From: Bacillus sp. BP-3
Lineage (GTDB): Bacteria; Bacillota; Bacilli; Bacillales; Bacillaceae_G
Assembly: GCF_028401955.1 (NCBI RefSeq)
Contig: NZ_JAQOTJ010000003.1
Location: forward strand, 248,001 to 312,000
DNA length: 64,000 nt
Direction: 5' to 3'
In this document: in pieces, positions 7,490 through 16,653 of the stretch
Numbering within the stretch: the stretch's first letter is position 1
Layout: the number at the start of each line of letters is the position of its first letter
Notes under the pieces: generated by a model
Databases searched by the model: none
Told to the model about the DNA's origin: nothing
What the model saw: only the letters and a program-made list of their open reading frames with translations
Program-made: the position numbers and the translations under genes

Positions 7490-9607
7490 TTGTTTACTAA
7501 AGCACAAGAACTTTTAGCTTCCTATTTTGGCTACTCGTCATTCCGTAGAGGGCAGGATGAAACAATTAAAAATATATTGGATGGAAAAGATACTGTTTGC
7601 ATTATGCCAACAGGCGGCGGGAAATCTTTATGCTATCAAATTCCAGCATTAGTGTTAGAGGGAACAACATTAGTTATTTCTCCACTTATTTCTCTGATGA
7701 AAGATCAAGTTGATACCTTAACTCAAAATGGTATTCCAGCTACATATATTAACAGTTCTATTTCAATTACAGAAGCAAATCAGCGCATTCAGTTAGCGAA
7801 ACAGGGACATTATAAATTGTTATATATTGCACCGGAACGTCTTGATTCGATTGATTTTATTGATCAACTCATTGATATGAATATCCCGTTAATTGCAATT
7901 GATGAAGCCCACTGTATTTCACAATGGGGACATGATTTTCGTCCGAGTTATTTGCATATTCATCGTGTACTTGATTACCTTCCAGTTCAGCCAATCGTAC
8001 TTGCATTGACAGCAACAGCAACGCCACAAGTACGCCAAGATATTTGTAGTGCTCTAGGAATTGCAGAACAGAATACAATTATGACGACTTTTGAACGAGA
8101 AAATTTATCGTTTTCTGTTGTGAAGGGACAGGACCGTGATGCCTTTTTATCAGGTTATATTCGTCAAAACAAAAAAGAAGCGGGAATTATTTATGCAGCG
8201 ACGCGTAAAGTTGTTGATCAGCTGTATGAAAAGTTAAATAAAGAAGACGTTTCTGTCGCGCGTTATCATGCTGGTATGAATGATAACGACCGAAATGAAC
8301 AGCAAGAACGTTTTTTACGAGACGAAGTAAATGTAATGATTGCGACATCTGCATTTGGTATGGGAATTGACAAATCGAACATTCGGTATGTAATTCATTA
8401 TCAACTTCCAAAAAATATGGAAAGTTACTATCAAGAAGCAGGACGTGCTGGGCGTGACGGATTAGATAGTGAATGTATCTTGCTATATTCACCGCAAGAT
8501 GTGCAAGTACAACGCTATTTAATTGATCAGTCAACAGGAGCGTCTCGATTTTCAAATGAACTAGAAAAATTGCAACATATGACTGATTATTCCCATACCG
8601 AAAATTGCTTACAATCATTCATTCTACAATATTTTGGAGAAGAGCCAAAGCAAGATTGTGGCCGCTGCGGTAATTGTACAGACGATCGAAATAGTGTTGA
8701 TGTTACAAAAGAAGCACAAATGGTATTGTCATGCATGATTCGAACAAATCAACGTTTCGGTAAGCAAATGATTGCCCAAGTATTAACAGGATCAAAAAAT
8801 AAAAAGGTGATGGAATTTAATTTTCACACGTTACCGACGTACGGACTGCTGTCAAATCAAAGTACAAAAGAAGTGAGTGAGTTCATTGAGTTTTTGATTT
8901 CGGAAGAACTGATTGCAGTGGAGCATGGCACATATCCGACATTAAAAGTAACAGCTAAAGGTAAAGAAGTTTTACTTGGGAAACAACTTATTTTCCAAAA
9001 AGAAAGAGTGGAAACAAAACAAATAGTGAAAGATCATCCACTATTCGAAGAGCTACGTCATGTGCGTAAAGAAATTGCCCAAGGTGAAGGGGTACCACCA
9101 TTTGTTATTTTTTCTGATCAAACATTGCAAGATATGTGTGCAAAACTACCGAAAACACAGGAGGAAATGTTAGAAGTAAAAGGAATTGGGGAACATAAGC
9201 TTGATAAATATGGTAATATATTTTTACAAGTTGTCACAAATTTCCTCGAACAGCATCCCGATATAGAAGAGATGATAACGACAGAAGTGATAATAGAACG
9301 AAAGCAGTCAAAAAAGGCAATGAAAAATTCTCATCATGCTACATATGAGATGTATAAACAAGGGAAAGAACTTTCTCAAATTGCCGCTGCGCGAGAATTG
9401 TCTTTGCAAACGGTAGAAAATCATTTAATTCGTTGTTTTGAAGAAGGAATGGAAATAGATTGGCCAAGTTTTGTTCCGAAAGAATACGAATCTATGATTG
9501 CGACCGCAATAGAGAAAGCTGAGGGTGGATTGAAAGCTATTAAAGAGCAGCTTCCTGACTATATTAGTTATTTTATGATTCGTGCTTATTTACAAATGAA
9601 CAAATAA
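7490..9607 (+). CDS. recQ: ATP-dependent DNA helicase RecQ
   Basis: 3'-5' superfamily 2 helicase for recombination and repair. I chose TTG 7490 (MFTKAQELLASYFGY, 705 aa), preceded by AGGTGA; the open frame extends to TTG 7433, but those residues do not resemble RecQ. Walker A TGGGKS (about 41-46), DEAH box (138-141), the ATTRKV/GMGIDKSN helicase C region, Zn-binding Cys cluster CGRCGNC, then winged-helix, an HRDC domain (from about 510) and a C-terminal helix-turn-helix (SQIAAARELSLQTVENHL). This layout matches the longer Bacillus RecQ rather than the short paralogue. Confidence 0.95.
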   Translation: MFTKAQELLASYFGYSSFRRGQDETIKNILDGKDTVCIMPTGGGKSLCYQIPALVLEGTTLVISPLISLMKDQVDTLTQNGIPATYINSSISITEANQRIQLAKQGHYKLLYIAPERLDSIDFIDQLIDMNIPLIAIDEAHCISQWGHDFRPSYLHIHRVLDYLPVQPIVLALTATATPQVRQDICSALGIAEQNTIMTTFERENLSFSVVKGQDRDAFLSGYIRQNKKEAGIIYAATRKVVDQLYEKLNKEDVSVARYHAGMNDNDRNEQQERFLRDEVNVMIATSAFGMGIDKSNIRYVIHYQLPKNMESYYQEAGRAGRDGLDSECILLYSPQDVQVQRYLIDQSTGASRFSNELEKLQHMTDYSHTENCLQSFILQYFGEEPKQDCGRCGNCTDDRNSVDVTKEAQMVLSCMIRTNQRFGKQMIAQVLTGSKNKKVMEFNFHTLPTYGLLSNQSTKEVSEFIEFLISEELIAVEHGTYPTLKVTAKGKEVLLGKQLIFQKERVETKQIVKDHPLFEELRHVRKEIAQGEGVPPFVIFSDQTLQDMCAKLPKTQEEMLEVKGIGEHKLDKYGNIFLQVVTNFLEQHPDIEEMITTEVIIERKQSKKAMKNSHHATYEMYKQGKELSQIAAARELSLQTVENHLIRCFEEGMEIDWPSFVPKEYESMIATAIEKAEGGLKAIKEQLPDYISYFMIRAYLQMNK

Positions 9608-9698
9608 TTACTTGTATGAAGTCATTTCATGTCACTTCTAATTTGTCTAGATGTTTCATACGTTAAAGAGTATGAGAGATTTGAAAGGGGAGTAAGGT

Positions 9699-10169
9699 AT
9701 GAATAAATTAATATTTAAACAATTTCGTATGACAAGAAGTTATTTTATTAAAAACGTAGAATCACTTTCGAAGGAAATAGTAAATGTACAGCCAAACGGT
9801 TTTAACAACACGATCCAATGGCATATCGGCCATGTATTAACAGTTGCTGAACAGTTTATGCTTGGCTTTCCACATAAAACGACCCACCTTTCCGTAAATT
9901 ATATTGAATTATTTGGAAACGGTACAAAGCCGGCTAATTGGAAAGATGATGTACCTACTGTAGATAAACTCATTATAGAGTTGAAAGATCAGTTAGTTCG
10001 TCTTCAACACATTCCTGCTAAACGGTTAAATGAAACGCTGGAAAAACCATTTATGGGACTTGAAACTTTTGGAGAACTAGCAGGTCTTACGTTAATGCAT
10101 GAAGCAAATCACTTAGGACAAATTCAAGCAATGAAGCGTATCATTGAACATACAGGTGTAAAGAATTAG
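9699..10169 (+). CDS. DinB family protein
   Basis: 156-residue four-helix DinB/YfiT-type metalloprotein. The expected metal-binding histidines are in place: H45 in QWHIGHVL, and H134 and H138 in LMHEANHLGQ. Family members include thiol S-transferases and DNA-damage-inducible proteins; the substrate is not inferable. ATG preceded by AAAGGGGAG. A terminator follows. Confidence 0.85.
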   Translation: MNKLIFKQFRMTRSYFIKNVESLSKEIVNVQPNGFNNTIQWHIGHVLTVAEQFMLGFPHKTTHLSVNYIELFGNGTKPANWKDDVPTVDKLIIELKDQLVRLQHIPAKRLNETLEKPFMGLETFGELAGLTLMHEANHLGQIQAMKRIIEHTGVKN

Positions 10170-10200
10170 TAAACTCCCGAAAAATTAATTAGTGACTTTC

Positions 10201-10234
10201 AAAAGGGGCTATTCTCAGTGAGATAGCTCCTTTT
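10201..10234 (+). terminator. Terminator after the DinB gene
   Basis: AAAAGGGGCTAT (10201-10212) pairs with ATAGCTCCTTTT (10223-10234), one mismatch, short loop. Confidence 0.8.
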
Positions 10235-10354
10235 GATTTTGCAAAAACACTCAATACAAAAGTTATGGTTAACGAGTGCCTAAAAGAACAAGTTTCTTCG
10301 TCAACGTGGATTAAAGAGTTAATATAGATTTTTTTAGAAAATCTCTCTAAACAC

Positions 10355-10384
10355 TTGACTTATAAGTTTCATTTTTAATACAAT
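10355..10384 (+). promoter_or_regulatory. Promoter of helD
   Basis: TTGACT (10355-10360), 18-base spacer, TACAAT (10379-10384); helD starts at 10430 behind GGGAGGGG. Confidence 0.55.
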
Positions 10385-10429
10385 TAATTTTCGACTGAAA
10401 ATTCCAACGAATGGGAGGGGATTCCAAAA

Positions 10430-12538
10430 ATGAAAGACATGTATGAACTAGAGCTAGAGAAATTAAATCACACACTTTCGCAAATTAATCACCAATTGGA
10501 TAAGCTAGAAAATATACCGGTTTATCATGGAGAAAATTTTACTGAACAAGTACTTGAAACTATGCGAGAATCTAATCGTCAAAGACTTCGTATTGCCAGT
10601 GAAGAACCTTATTTTGGACGATTAGATTTTAAAGAAGAGGGACATGCGCAGCCAGCACCTGTTTATATTGGTAAAGTTGGTGCTTCTGATGAAGAAACGC
10701 AGCAACCAATCGTTGTTGATTGGCGGGCACCTGTTGCCAGTATGTTTTATTCATTTACAGGAGGAGAAGATGCAGCTTTTTATGATTCTCCAGAAGGAAT
10801 CGTTAAAGGAATTGTTTACTTAAAACGCAATATTGCTGTTAGGAAGCAAACACTCGAACGTGTTGTGGATACATATGTAAGGGGAAGTGAGGATCTGTCA
10901 CTAGCAGATGATTTTCTTCTCTATCGCTTAGGGGAAAATAAAGATAACAAATTAAAAGATATTGTTTCAACGATTCAAGCAGAACAAAATGATATTATCC
11001 GTGCTGAAAAAAATGTTCCTCTTATTATTCAAGGTGTTGCAGGTAGTGGGAAAACAACGATTGCTCTGCATCGTCTTGCTTTTTTAATTTATCAGTATCA
11101 TGAGCAACTCAAGGCTGAAAAAATGATTGTTTTTGCACCTAACAGTATATTTCTCGATTATATTTCCAGTGTCTTGCCAGAACTTGGTGTTGGCAATATT
11201 CATCAAACTACGTTTCAAGACTGGGTATTACATACTTTAGAAAATAGTGTTTTTGTAAAGAATACTGATAAACAACTACAACAAGCATTCTCCATTCATA
11301 AAAACAAGCATGAAATCATGGCTGGTAAATTAAAAGGTTCAATCGAGTTTCAACTATTTATTAAACGAAGTCTGTCTGACTACGAGAAAAACATAGTGCC
11401 AACGAAAGACTTTGAACCTTGGGATGGTTCCGTATTGCAAGGAAAGGTAATCCAGCAATGGTTTGAAGCAGAATATAAACATTATCCAGTTGGGAAGCGA
11501 AGAGAGCGAATTGTCGCTCGCATGAAGCGTTGGATTGAGATGGAACTCAAAATGATTTCAGATACAAATAAAAAGAAACAACTTAAAAAACAAGCAACGC
11601 AAAGAATGAACAGTTATTTAAAATGTTGGCCAAAGATGACTGCACTATCTTTTTACAGTATGTTGATGAAACAAGAAAATATTTTCAGTGTGTTGCCAGC
11701 TGAAATTGTACAAGAAACAGCAAAAAGCTGTCGGAAAAAAGAATTGGCACTAGAAGATTTAGCACCGCTCATTTATATTCATCACTATCTAGAGGGCATA
11801 AAACTTGGACAAAAATTTCATCATGTCGTAATTGATGAGGCGCAAGACTTCTCACCATTTCAACTGTTTATTTTAAAAGAAATAACACTTGGTAATTCTT
11901 TTACCATTTTAGGTGATTTATCACAAGCTATTCATGAGTATCAAGGAATTGACGATTGGGAACAGTTCCAAGACGTATTTGATCACAATGCACAGTACTT
12001 TGAATTAACGAGAAGTTATCGGTCAACAAAAGAAATTATTAGTTTTGCAAATGAAGTGATTCAAACGGCAAATATTCCAGTAGGTCTTGCTAATCCTGTG
12101 TTTCGCAGCGGTGAAAGTGTAAAAGTTGTCTCAACAAATGATCAATTGCAATCTATTCTATCTACTGTAAAGACTATGCAAGAACAAAATGTAAAAACGA
12201 TTGCGATTATCGGACGTACAGAAGAAGAATGTCGTGAGATATATGGAAAACTCACAGAAGCTGGTATTTCTACAAATATAATAGAAGCGAATCAAAGCAA
12301 ATATGAAGGCGGTATTTCAGTCGTTCCTGTTTATTTAGCAAAAGGATTAGAATTCGACGCAGTACTACTTATGGATGTAGATGCAATTCATTATAAACAA
12401 ACAAAGCGAGATGCTAAATTGTTATATGTCGGGTGTACTCGTTCCCTACATGACTTATGGATTTTTTATTCAGGGACATGCTCACCTTTAATTCAACAAA
12501 TTTCAAAAGAGTTGTACGAAGAAAGGATAGATGATTAA
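10430..12538 (+). CDS. helD: HelD-type UvrD-like helicase, RNA polymerase recycling factor
   Basis: Superfamily 1 ATPase of the HelD class, which in B. subtilis removes stalled RNA polymerase from DNA. 702 residues, somewhat shorter than the about 770 of B. subtilis HelD. Order: N-terminal coiled-coil arm (1-60), a VDWRAPVASMFYSF region typical of HelD, Walker A GVAGSGKTT (202-210), Walker B VIDEAQDF, LTRSYRST, AKGLEFDAV and LLYVGCTRS, i.e. the complete UvrD motif set. It has its own sigma-A-type promoter and a terminator, so it is monocistronic. Confidence 0.88.
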   Translation: MKDMYELELEKLNHTLSQINHQLDKLENIPVYHGENFTEQVLETMRESNRQRLRIASEEPYFGRLDFKEEGHAQPAPVYIGKVGASDEETQQPIVVDWRAPVASMFYSFTGGEDAAFYDSPEGIVKGIVYLKRNIAVRKQTLERVVDTYVRGSEDLSLADDFLLYRLGENKDNKLKDIVSTIQAEQNDIIRAEKNVPLIIQGVAGSGKTTIALHRLAFLIYQYHEQLKAEKMIVFAPNSIFLDYISSVLPELGVGNIHQTTFQDWVLHTLENSVFVKNTDKQLQQAFSIHKNKHEIMAGKLKGSIEFQLFIKRSLSDYEKNIVPTKDFEPWDGSVLQGKVIQQWFEAEYKHYPVGKRRERIVARMKRWIEMELKMISDTNKKKQLKKQATQRMNSYLKCWPKMTALSFYSMLMKQENIFSVLPAEIVQETAKSCRKKELALEDLAPLIYIHHYLEGIKLGQKFHHVVIDEAQDFSPFQLFILKEITLGNSFTILGDLSQAIHEYQGIDDWEQFQDVFDHNAQYFELTRSYRSTKEIISFANEVIQTANIPVGLANPVFRSGESVKVVSTNDQLQSILSTVKTMQEQNVKTIAIIGRTEEECREIYGKLTEAGISTNIIEANQSKYEGGISVVPVYLAKGLEFDAVLLMDVDAIHYKQTKRDAKLLYVGCTRSLHDLWIFYSGTCSPLIQQISKELYEERIDD

Positions 12539-12560
12539 TTAAGAAGGAAATGAAATTAAA

Positions 12561-12612
12561 AGCTATAGCCCTGAAATACACTATGTTTGACGGTACTTTT
12601 AGGGCTATAGCT
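12561..12612. terminator. Bidirectional terminator
   Basis: AGCTATAGCCCT (12561-12572) pairs with AGGGCTATAGCT (12601-12612), 28-base loop, T-rich after; lies between convergent helD and ferredoxin genes. Confidence 0.75.
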
Positions 12613-12657
12613 ATTTTTCATGAGTAGTTAGTTTTAAGAATATAATGAATAGTATGT

Positions 12658-12978
12658 TTATTCAAATGGTCTGGGTCCTGCATCCATCCCTGAGTTTTCT
12701 ACTGTTAAAACAGGACGAACTGTCATATCTGCATTTATATATACTTGACATGATAGACGTAAGTGATCCTCTACACCTTTTTCTGCAAATACAGATTTTT
12801 CAATCTTACCAGGTTCACAAAAATTACCTTCTAAAATTTCCACACGGCAAGTTGTACATTTTACTTTCCCGCCGCAGCGATGAAGAATATTCACACCATT
12901 ATCTTCTAGCGCCAACACTAATTTTGTTCCTGTTTCCACTTCAAAAGTTCCTTTTCCTGGAACGGTTATTTTTGGCAT
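12658..12978 (-). CDS. 2Fe-2S ferredoxin
   Basis: 106-residue plant/adrenodoxin-fold ferredoxin. The cluster ligands are C35, C41, C44 (CGGKVKCTTC) and C77 (LSCQV), the C-x5-C-x2-C...C pattern of 2Fe-2S electron carriers. ATG with AAGGAGAG upstream. Monocistronic. Partner reductase unknown. Confidence 0.92.
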   Translation of the reverse strand: MPKITVPGKGTFEVETGTKLVLALEDNGVNILHRCGGKVKCTTCRVEILEGNFCEPGKIEKSVFAEKGVEDHLRLSCQVYINADMTVRPVLTVENSGMDAGPRPFE

Positions 12979-13159
12979 TTTATACTCTCCTTATATAAAA
13001 TATGAATAAGATAATTATCACCTTACCCTGTAAGAGGTAAACATAAGAACGACAATATTTCTTGGATGAAAAACTTATTATAAAAAATTCATAACACCCG
13101 TAACTTTTTTCTTTTTTTAATCGTTTATTAAATAAGCGCGCTTAAAAGGAGTGATCACT

Positions 13160-13855
13160 TTGAATACGAAAAGAGAGATGATTTCACAATCTAATGTAGA
13201 AATGCAACAATTAAATAGATCTATCATTATTAAACATTATGCGGAACTGAAGCGTTATTGTACATTTTTAACAAAAAGCACATGGGACGGAGAAGATTTG
13301 GCACAAGAAACAATATGTAAAGTATTGAAGAAATATATGAATGAAGATTGTAACCAAAGTATTTGTTTAACGTTGCTATACAAGGTGGCTCGTAACCAAT
13401 GGCTGGATCATATGCGGACAAAAGCTTATGAAAAAGAAAGTAATAAAGAAGCTTCTTATGAACCTCATGAAAATGTTGCTGAATTATATGATTTAATCGA
13501 AATAATGCTATCTTGTTTAAATGAAATGCAAACTGTTATTTTCTTATTAAAGGATGTGTTTGAATATAGGTTAGCTGATATCGCGGCCATTACTTCCATG
13601 TCAGAAGGAGCAGTAAAAGCTTCCTTGTTCCGAACACGTAACAAACTGAAGACGATACAAGAAGAGGAACGTTTTGTAACCTCCAAAGACATGGAAGAAG
13701 AAACTGAAATACTTGTAAAGGCAATACAACAACAAAGGCCAGAGTTATTCGTAAAACTCATACCAACACTGCGATTTTCAAAAATCTCACAACAACAACC
13801 ATTACTTTTATTACACAAAAGGTCTTCATACAACTGCTTTTCATGTGCTGCTTAA
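13160..13855 (+). CDS. RNA polymerase sigma factor, ECF-like
   Basis: Sigma-70 family factor. TTG 13160 chosen (AAAAGGAG 9 bases upstream); GTG 13151 overlaps the ribosome site. Region 2 contains LAQETICKVLKKY and VARNQWLDHMRTKAY (about 50-95); region 4 is LNEMQTVIFLLKDVFEYRLADIAAITSMSEGAVKASLFRTRNKLK (about 116-160). It is 231 residues, with about 70 residues beyond region 4 ending SSYNCFSCAA, longer than a usual ECF factor. No anti-sigma gene adjoins it; a ClpP paralogue follows 24 bases later, so regulated proteolysis is a plausible partner. Confidence 0.8.
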   Translation: MNTKREMISQSNVEMQQLNRSIIIKHYAELKRYCTFLTKSTWDGEDLAQETICKVLKKYMNEDCNQSICLTLLYKVARNQWLDHMRTKAYEKESNKEASYEPHENVAELYDLIEIMLSCLNEMQTVIFLLKDVFEYRLADIAAITSMSEGAVKASLFRTRNKLKTIQEEERFVTSKDMEEETEILVKAIQQQRPELFVKLIPTLRFSKISQQQPLLLLHKRSSYNCFSCAA

Positions 13856-13879
13856 ACTAAAATGGTGGAGGGGTTTTTC

Positions 13880-14455
13880 ATGAGTGTAATTCCTTATGTG
13901 ATAGAACAAACAAAACTTGGTGAACGTTCGTATGATATTTATTCCCGGTTACTAAAGGATAGAATTATTATGATTGGGCAAGAAATTAATGATCAAGTTG
14001 CTAATAGTGTTGTGGCTCAATTATTATTCCTAACGGCAGAAGACGCAGAGAAGGATATATCTATTTATATTAACAGTCCTGGTGGTTCAACTTCTGCAGG
14101 TTTTGCCATTTTAGATACGATGAATTATATTAAGCCGGATGTACAAACCATTTGCATTGGTTTAGCAGCTTCGTTCGGGGCGTTATTGTTATTATCGGGA
14201 GCAGAAGGGAAACGCTTCGCTTTACCAAATAGTGAAATTATGATTCATCAGCCGCTCGGTGGAACGCAAGGGCAAGCGACTGAAATTGAGATTTCAGCAA
14301 GACGGATTTTGAAATTAAAAGAACATATCAATCAAATTATTGCCGATAAAACAGGGCAGCCAGTTGAGAAAGTAGCAAAAGATACAGAACGGGATTATTT
14401 TATGAACGCAGAAGAGGCGAAAACATATGGAATTGTAGATGGGATTATCGGTTAA
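13880..14455 (+). CDS. clpP: ATP-dependent Clp protease proteolytic subunit (ClpP paralogue)
   Basis: Serine peptidase that forms the tetradecameric chamber fed by ClpX/ClpC ATPases. Start ATG 13880 ([11 protein letters not shown], 191 aa) behind GGAGGGG; an upstream in-frame ATG at 13862 precedes that site. Catalytic triad S98 (AASFGA), H123 (MIHQPLGG) and D172 (DTERDYF) is complete. The nucleophile elbow reads [14 protein letters not shown] instead of the housekeeping GMAASMGAFLL, so this is probably the second ClpP known in B. cereus group genomes. It lies 24 bases after the sigma-factor gene, probably one operon. Confidence 0.9.
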   Translation: MSVIPYVIEQTKLGERSYDIYSRLLKDRIIMIGQEINDQVANSVVAQLLFLTAEDAEKDISIYINSPGGSTSAGFAILDTMNYIKPDVQTICIGLAASFGALLLLSGAEGKRFALPNSEIMIHQPLGGTQGQATEIEISARRILKLKEHINQIIADKTGQPVEKVAKDTERDYFMNAEEAKTYGIVDGIIG

Positions 14456-14463
14456 AGCTGAAA

Positions 14464-14497
14464 AGAGGTTATTGAATCATATCGTTCAATAACCTCT
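14464..14497 (+). terminator. Hairpin after clpP
   Basis: AGAGGTTATTGAA (14464-14476) pairs perfectly with 14485-14497. No T run follows, so it may be a weak terminator or an mRNA 3' end stabiliser. A close sequence relative recurs at 16462-16502. Confidence 0.6.
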
Positions 14498-14563
14498 CAT
14501 ACTGTTGAAAAACAATCTAGTCAATATTTTGAATAAGTTTTACTTTATATAAAGAGTAGAAAG

Positions 14564-14603
14564 AATCAATCAAACATTGCTATTGTACAATGTTTGGTTG
14601 ATT
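14564..14603. terminator. Terminator of the decayed LysR gene
   Basis: AATCAATCAAACATTG (14564-14579) pairs with CAATGTTTGGTTGATT (14588-14603), one G-T pair, flanked by A and T runs; it would end transcription of the minus-strand LysR remnant next to it. Confidence 0.65.
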
Positions 14604-14606
14604 TTT

Positions 14607-14702
14607 TTATTTTGGAAAAGATGCAAGTGCTTCTAACCAGTAAGTCACTAATTTTGAATTCCAGCGGTCTTCATGATAAATCGCATAAATATGCCGTTGT
14701 AA
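14607..14702 (-). pseudogene. LysR-type regulator, C-terminal remnant
   Basis: On the minus strand the last about 30 codons of a LysR-type regulator are readable: RHIYAIYHEDRWNSKLV... ending EALASFPK and a stop, a typical LysR tail. The terminator at 14564-14603 sits correctly downstream of its stop. The rest of the gene is missing; homology stops at the junction with the permease remnant at about 14703. Confidence 0.6.
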
Positions 14703-14705
14703 TAT

Positions 14706-15217
14706 TTATTGATATTTGTGGTATTTTACCCAATACAGTTCCGAGTATTGTTATGGTTGTAGGGCTCATTTTATTTTGGAACGCACCATTTATGCCGCTT
14801 CCAATTTATAATACATCGGTTATGGTTATCGTTACATATGTTGTACTCTTTTTGCCATACACGGTGCAATATGTGAAAGCTTCATTAGGACAAATTGATG
14901 ATTCGCTTCTATATGCTGGAAATATATTTTCTGGAAGCCCATTATATATATTTTGGAAGATTATAATGCCACTTATTGTTCCGGGTGTTCTAGCTGGGTG
15001 GGCCATGACATTTATTATTTCTATACGAGAATTGGTAGCATCACTTCTTGTAGTACCGCCATCTGTGGAAACATCAGCAACATTTATTTTTGCACAGTTT
15101 GAACAAGGGAATGTTTCAGTAGGCATGGCTATGGCTGTCGTTTCAGTAGGGCTAACTACAATTTGTTTGTTACTTCTTCAATATTTACAAGAAAAAAAGA
15201 AAGGAATACGTTCATGA
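14706..15217 (+). pseudogene. ABC transporter permease, C-terminal remnant
   Basis: From about ICGILPNTVPSIVMVVG the frame is clearly the C-terminal two thirds of a binding-protein-dependent permease. The EAA loop (AGNIFSGSPLYIFWKIIMP) and several membrane helices are present. The upstream codons of the same open frame are antisense to the LysR remnant, so the gene lost its 5' half, start and partner subunits. It resembles iron(III)- or phosphonate-type permeases with two-domain architecture. Its TGA overlaps the ATG of the MBL gene (ATGA), a leftover of translational coupling. Confidence 0.7.
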
Positions 15218-16493
15218 GAGTGAAAGTGTGGGGAGGAGCTGGAGAATATGGACGGTCCTGCTACTTTATAGAGAATAAAGCGGAAACGCTACTGTTTGAT
15301 TGTGGCATTAATCGCTCTTGTACAGATTGTTATCCCAAAATAGAAAAAGAAAAAGTCCCATTTTTACAAGCAGTTTTCATATCCCATATTCACGAAGACC
15401 ATACAATGGGGCTTCCGCTTTTGGCTAAATATGGATATAGGGAAAAATTTGGATCACTAGTTATACACTACAGCAGCTCCCGCTATATTTCGAAAAATGG
15501 AAAAGCTACAATAAAGAAAAAAGAGAAGACTTACCATATAATCAATGTGATATAGAAAATTTAGATTATATATGTATTGATCAAATGAGTCGCCCAAATG
15601 AGTGGGTGGATGTTACATCTAGCTTACGTTTTCAATGGGGATATAGTGGACATATGTTAGGGGCTGTGTGGTTTTTAGTGGATATGAACGGAGCGTATGT
15701 TTTTTATTCTGGAGACTATACACCAAAATCATGTTTATTACGAGCTGATTTACCTGCGAATTTAAAAAAATCTATAAAATTAGCAATTCTGGACGCTGGA
15801 TATCATACAGATTGTACGTCTCAGAAGGAACGAACTCTCCAACTATTTGATGAAATAGACGAAGCAGTGAGAAAGAATGGTACAGTTTTATTACCCGTTC
15901 CTCCATTAGGAAGAGCTCAAGATTTATTAATGCTCATACAAAAACGATATCATAAGATACCTATACTTGTAGATAGCGAAATAAAAGATGGTTTAGAAAA
16001 AATGAAACACTATACAGAATGGTTAAAAGAAAATGTGTTTCTCAAAAAAGATACAGATGTACGAAATATATTCCTAATCGACGGAAGGATAAAACTGCAA
16101 AAGAATAATTGTACACAAATCATTCTTATACGGGATGCAAATATGCGGACAGATGATGCGAAGAATTTGTACAAACAATTAAAAACGGACAATCGTAATA
16201 CCATTATTTTTACAGGAAACATTGCAAAAGGAAGTTTTGCTGAAAAAATAAGAAATGGACGAGGACTTAATACTCGATATATTCCATATAAAGTTCACCA
16301 AGGTATAGAAGAAGTGAAGGAAATGCTTCAAAATATATCGCCCCAATATACTTTACTCGTTCATGCATCTAAAAACGATACTGATCAATTACAACAGAAA
16401 TTAATGGAATGTGGATTTAAACACATCTATTCGGCTACTTTAGCTGAAGAAATAAGTTTTAAAAAAGAGGTTGTTGAATATAACGCTCAATAA
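15214..16493 (+). pseudogene. Beta-CASP metallo-beta-lactamase nuclease-like gene, frameshifted
   Basis: The 5' part (ATG 15214, MRVKVWGGAGEYGRSC) has the MBL signature SHIHEDHTMG; the 3' part (YSGHMLGAVWFLV..., FYSGDYTP, LPVPPLGRAQDLL) continues the same fold with a beta-CASP region, as in RNase J/CPSF-like enzymes. The two parts are in different frames. Reading switches by -1 at the A6 run 15517-15522, after which a frame continuous with the second part (REDLPYNQCDIENLDY) is open up to 15585. One missing A explains it. Together about 425 residues. Disrupted, phase-variable, or a sequencing error. Confidence 0.7.
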
Positions 16494-16502
16494 CCTCTTT
16501 TT
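16462..16502 (+). terminator. Terminator after the MBL gene
   Basis: Stem 16462-16477 (AAAAAGAGGTTGTTGA) with 16487-16502, one G-T pair; contains the stop codon and has a T run. Nearly the same stem as 14464-14497. Confidence 0.75.
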
Positions 16503-16653
16503 GGTTTTTGAAGGATTAACAGGCAGTAAAATTCCGTTGTTAGAAGTTTTGCTCTATAAACAATTGAATTTTCCTAATTAATGGAATAGAATGAAAATAT
16601 TATATATTCTTCGTTACTAATATATAAAATACATATTATTTAAGGGGTCTACA

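Noticed and set aside
10265-10327. 20-codon frame starting MVNECLKEQ before helD
   Set aside because: No ribosome-binding site and no link to helD; likely chance.
10430-12538. helD as a rifampicin-resistance partner of rph
   Set aside because: Some actinobacterial HelD-type proteins protect polymerase from rifamycins, but here the two genes are 23 kb apart and no shared rifamycin-associated element was found upstream of either.
15514-15526. Programmed -1 frameshift at A6-G in the beta-CASP gene
   Set aside because: A slippery A-AAA-AAG needs zero-frame codons AAA AAG; here the zero frame reads AAG AAA AAA GAG, so the canonical signal is out of register and no downstream stimulator is seen.
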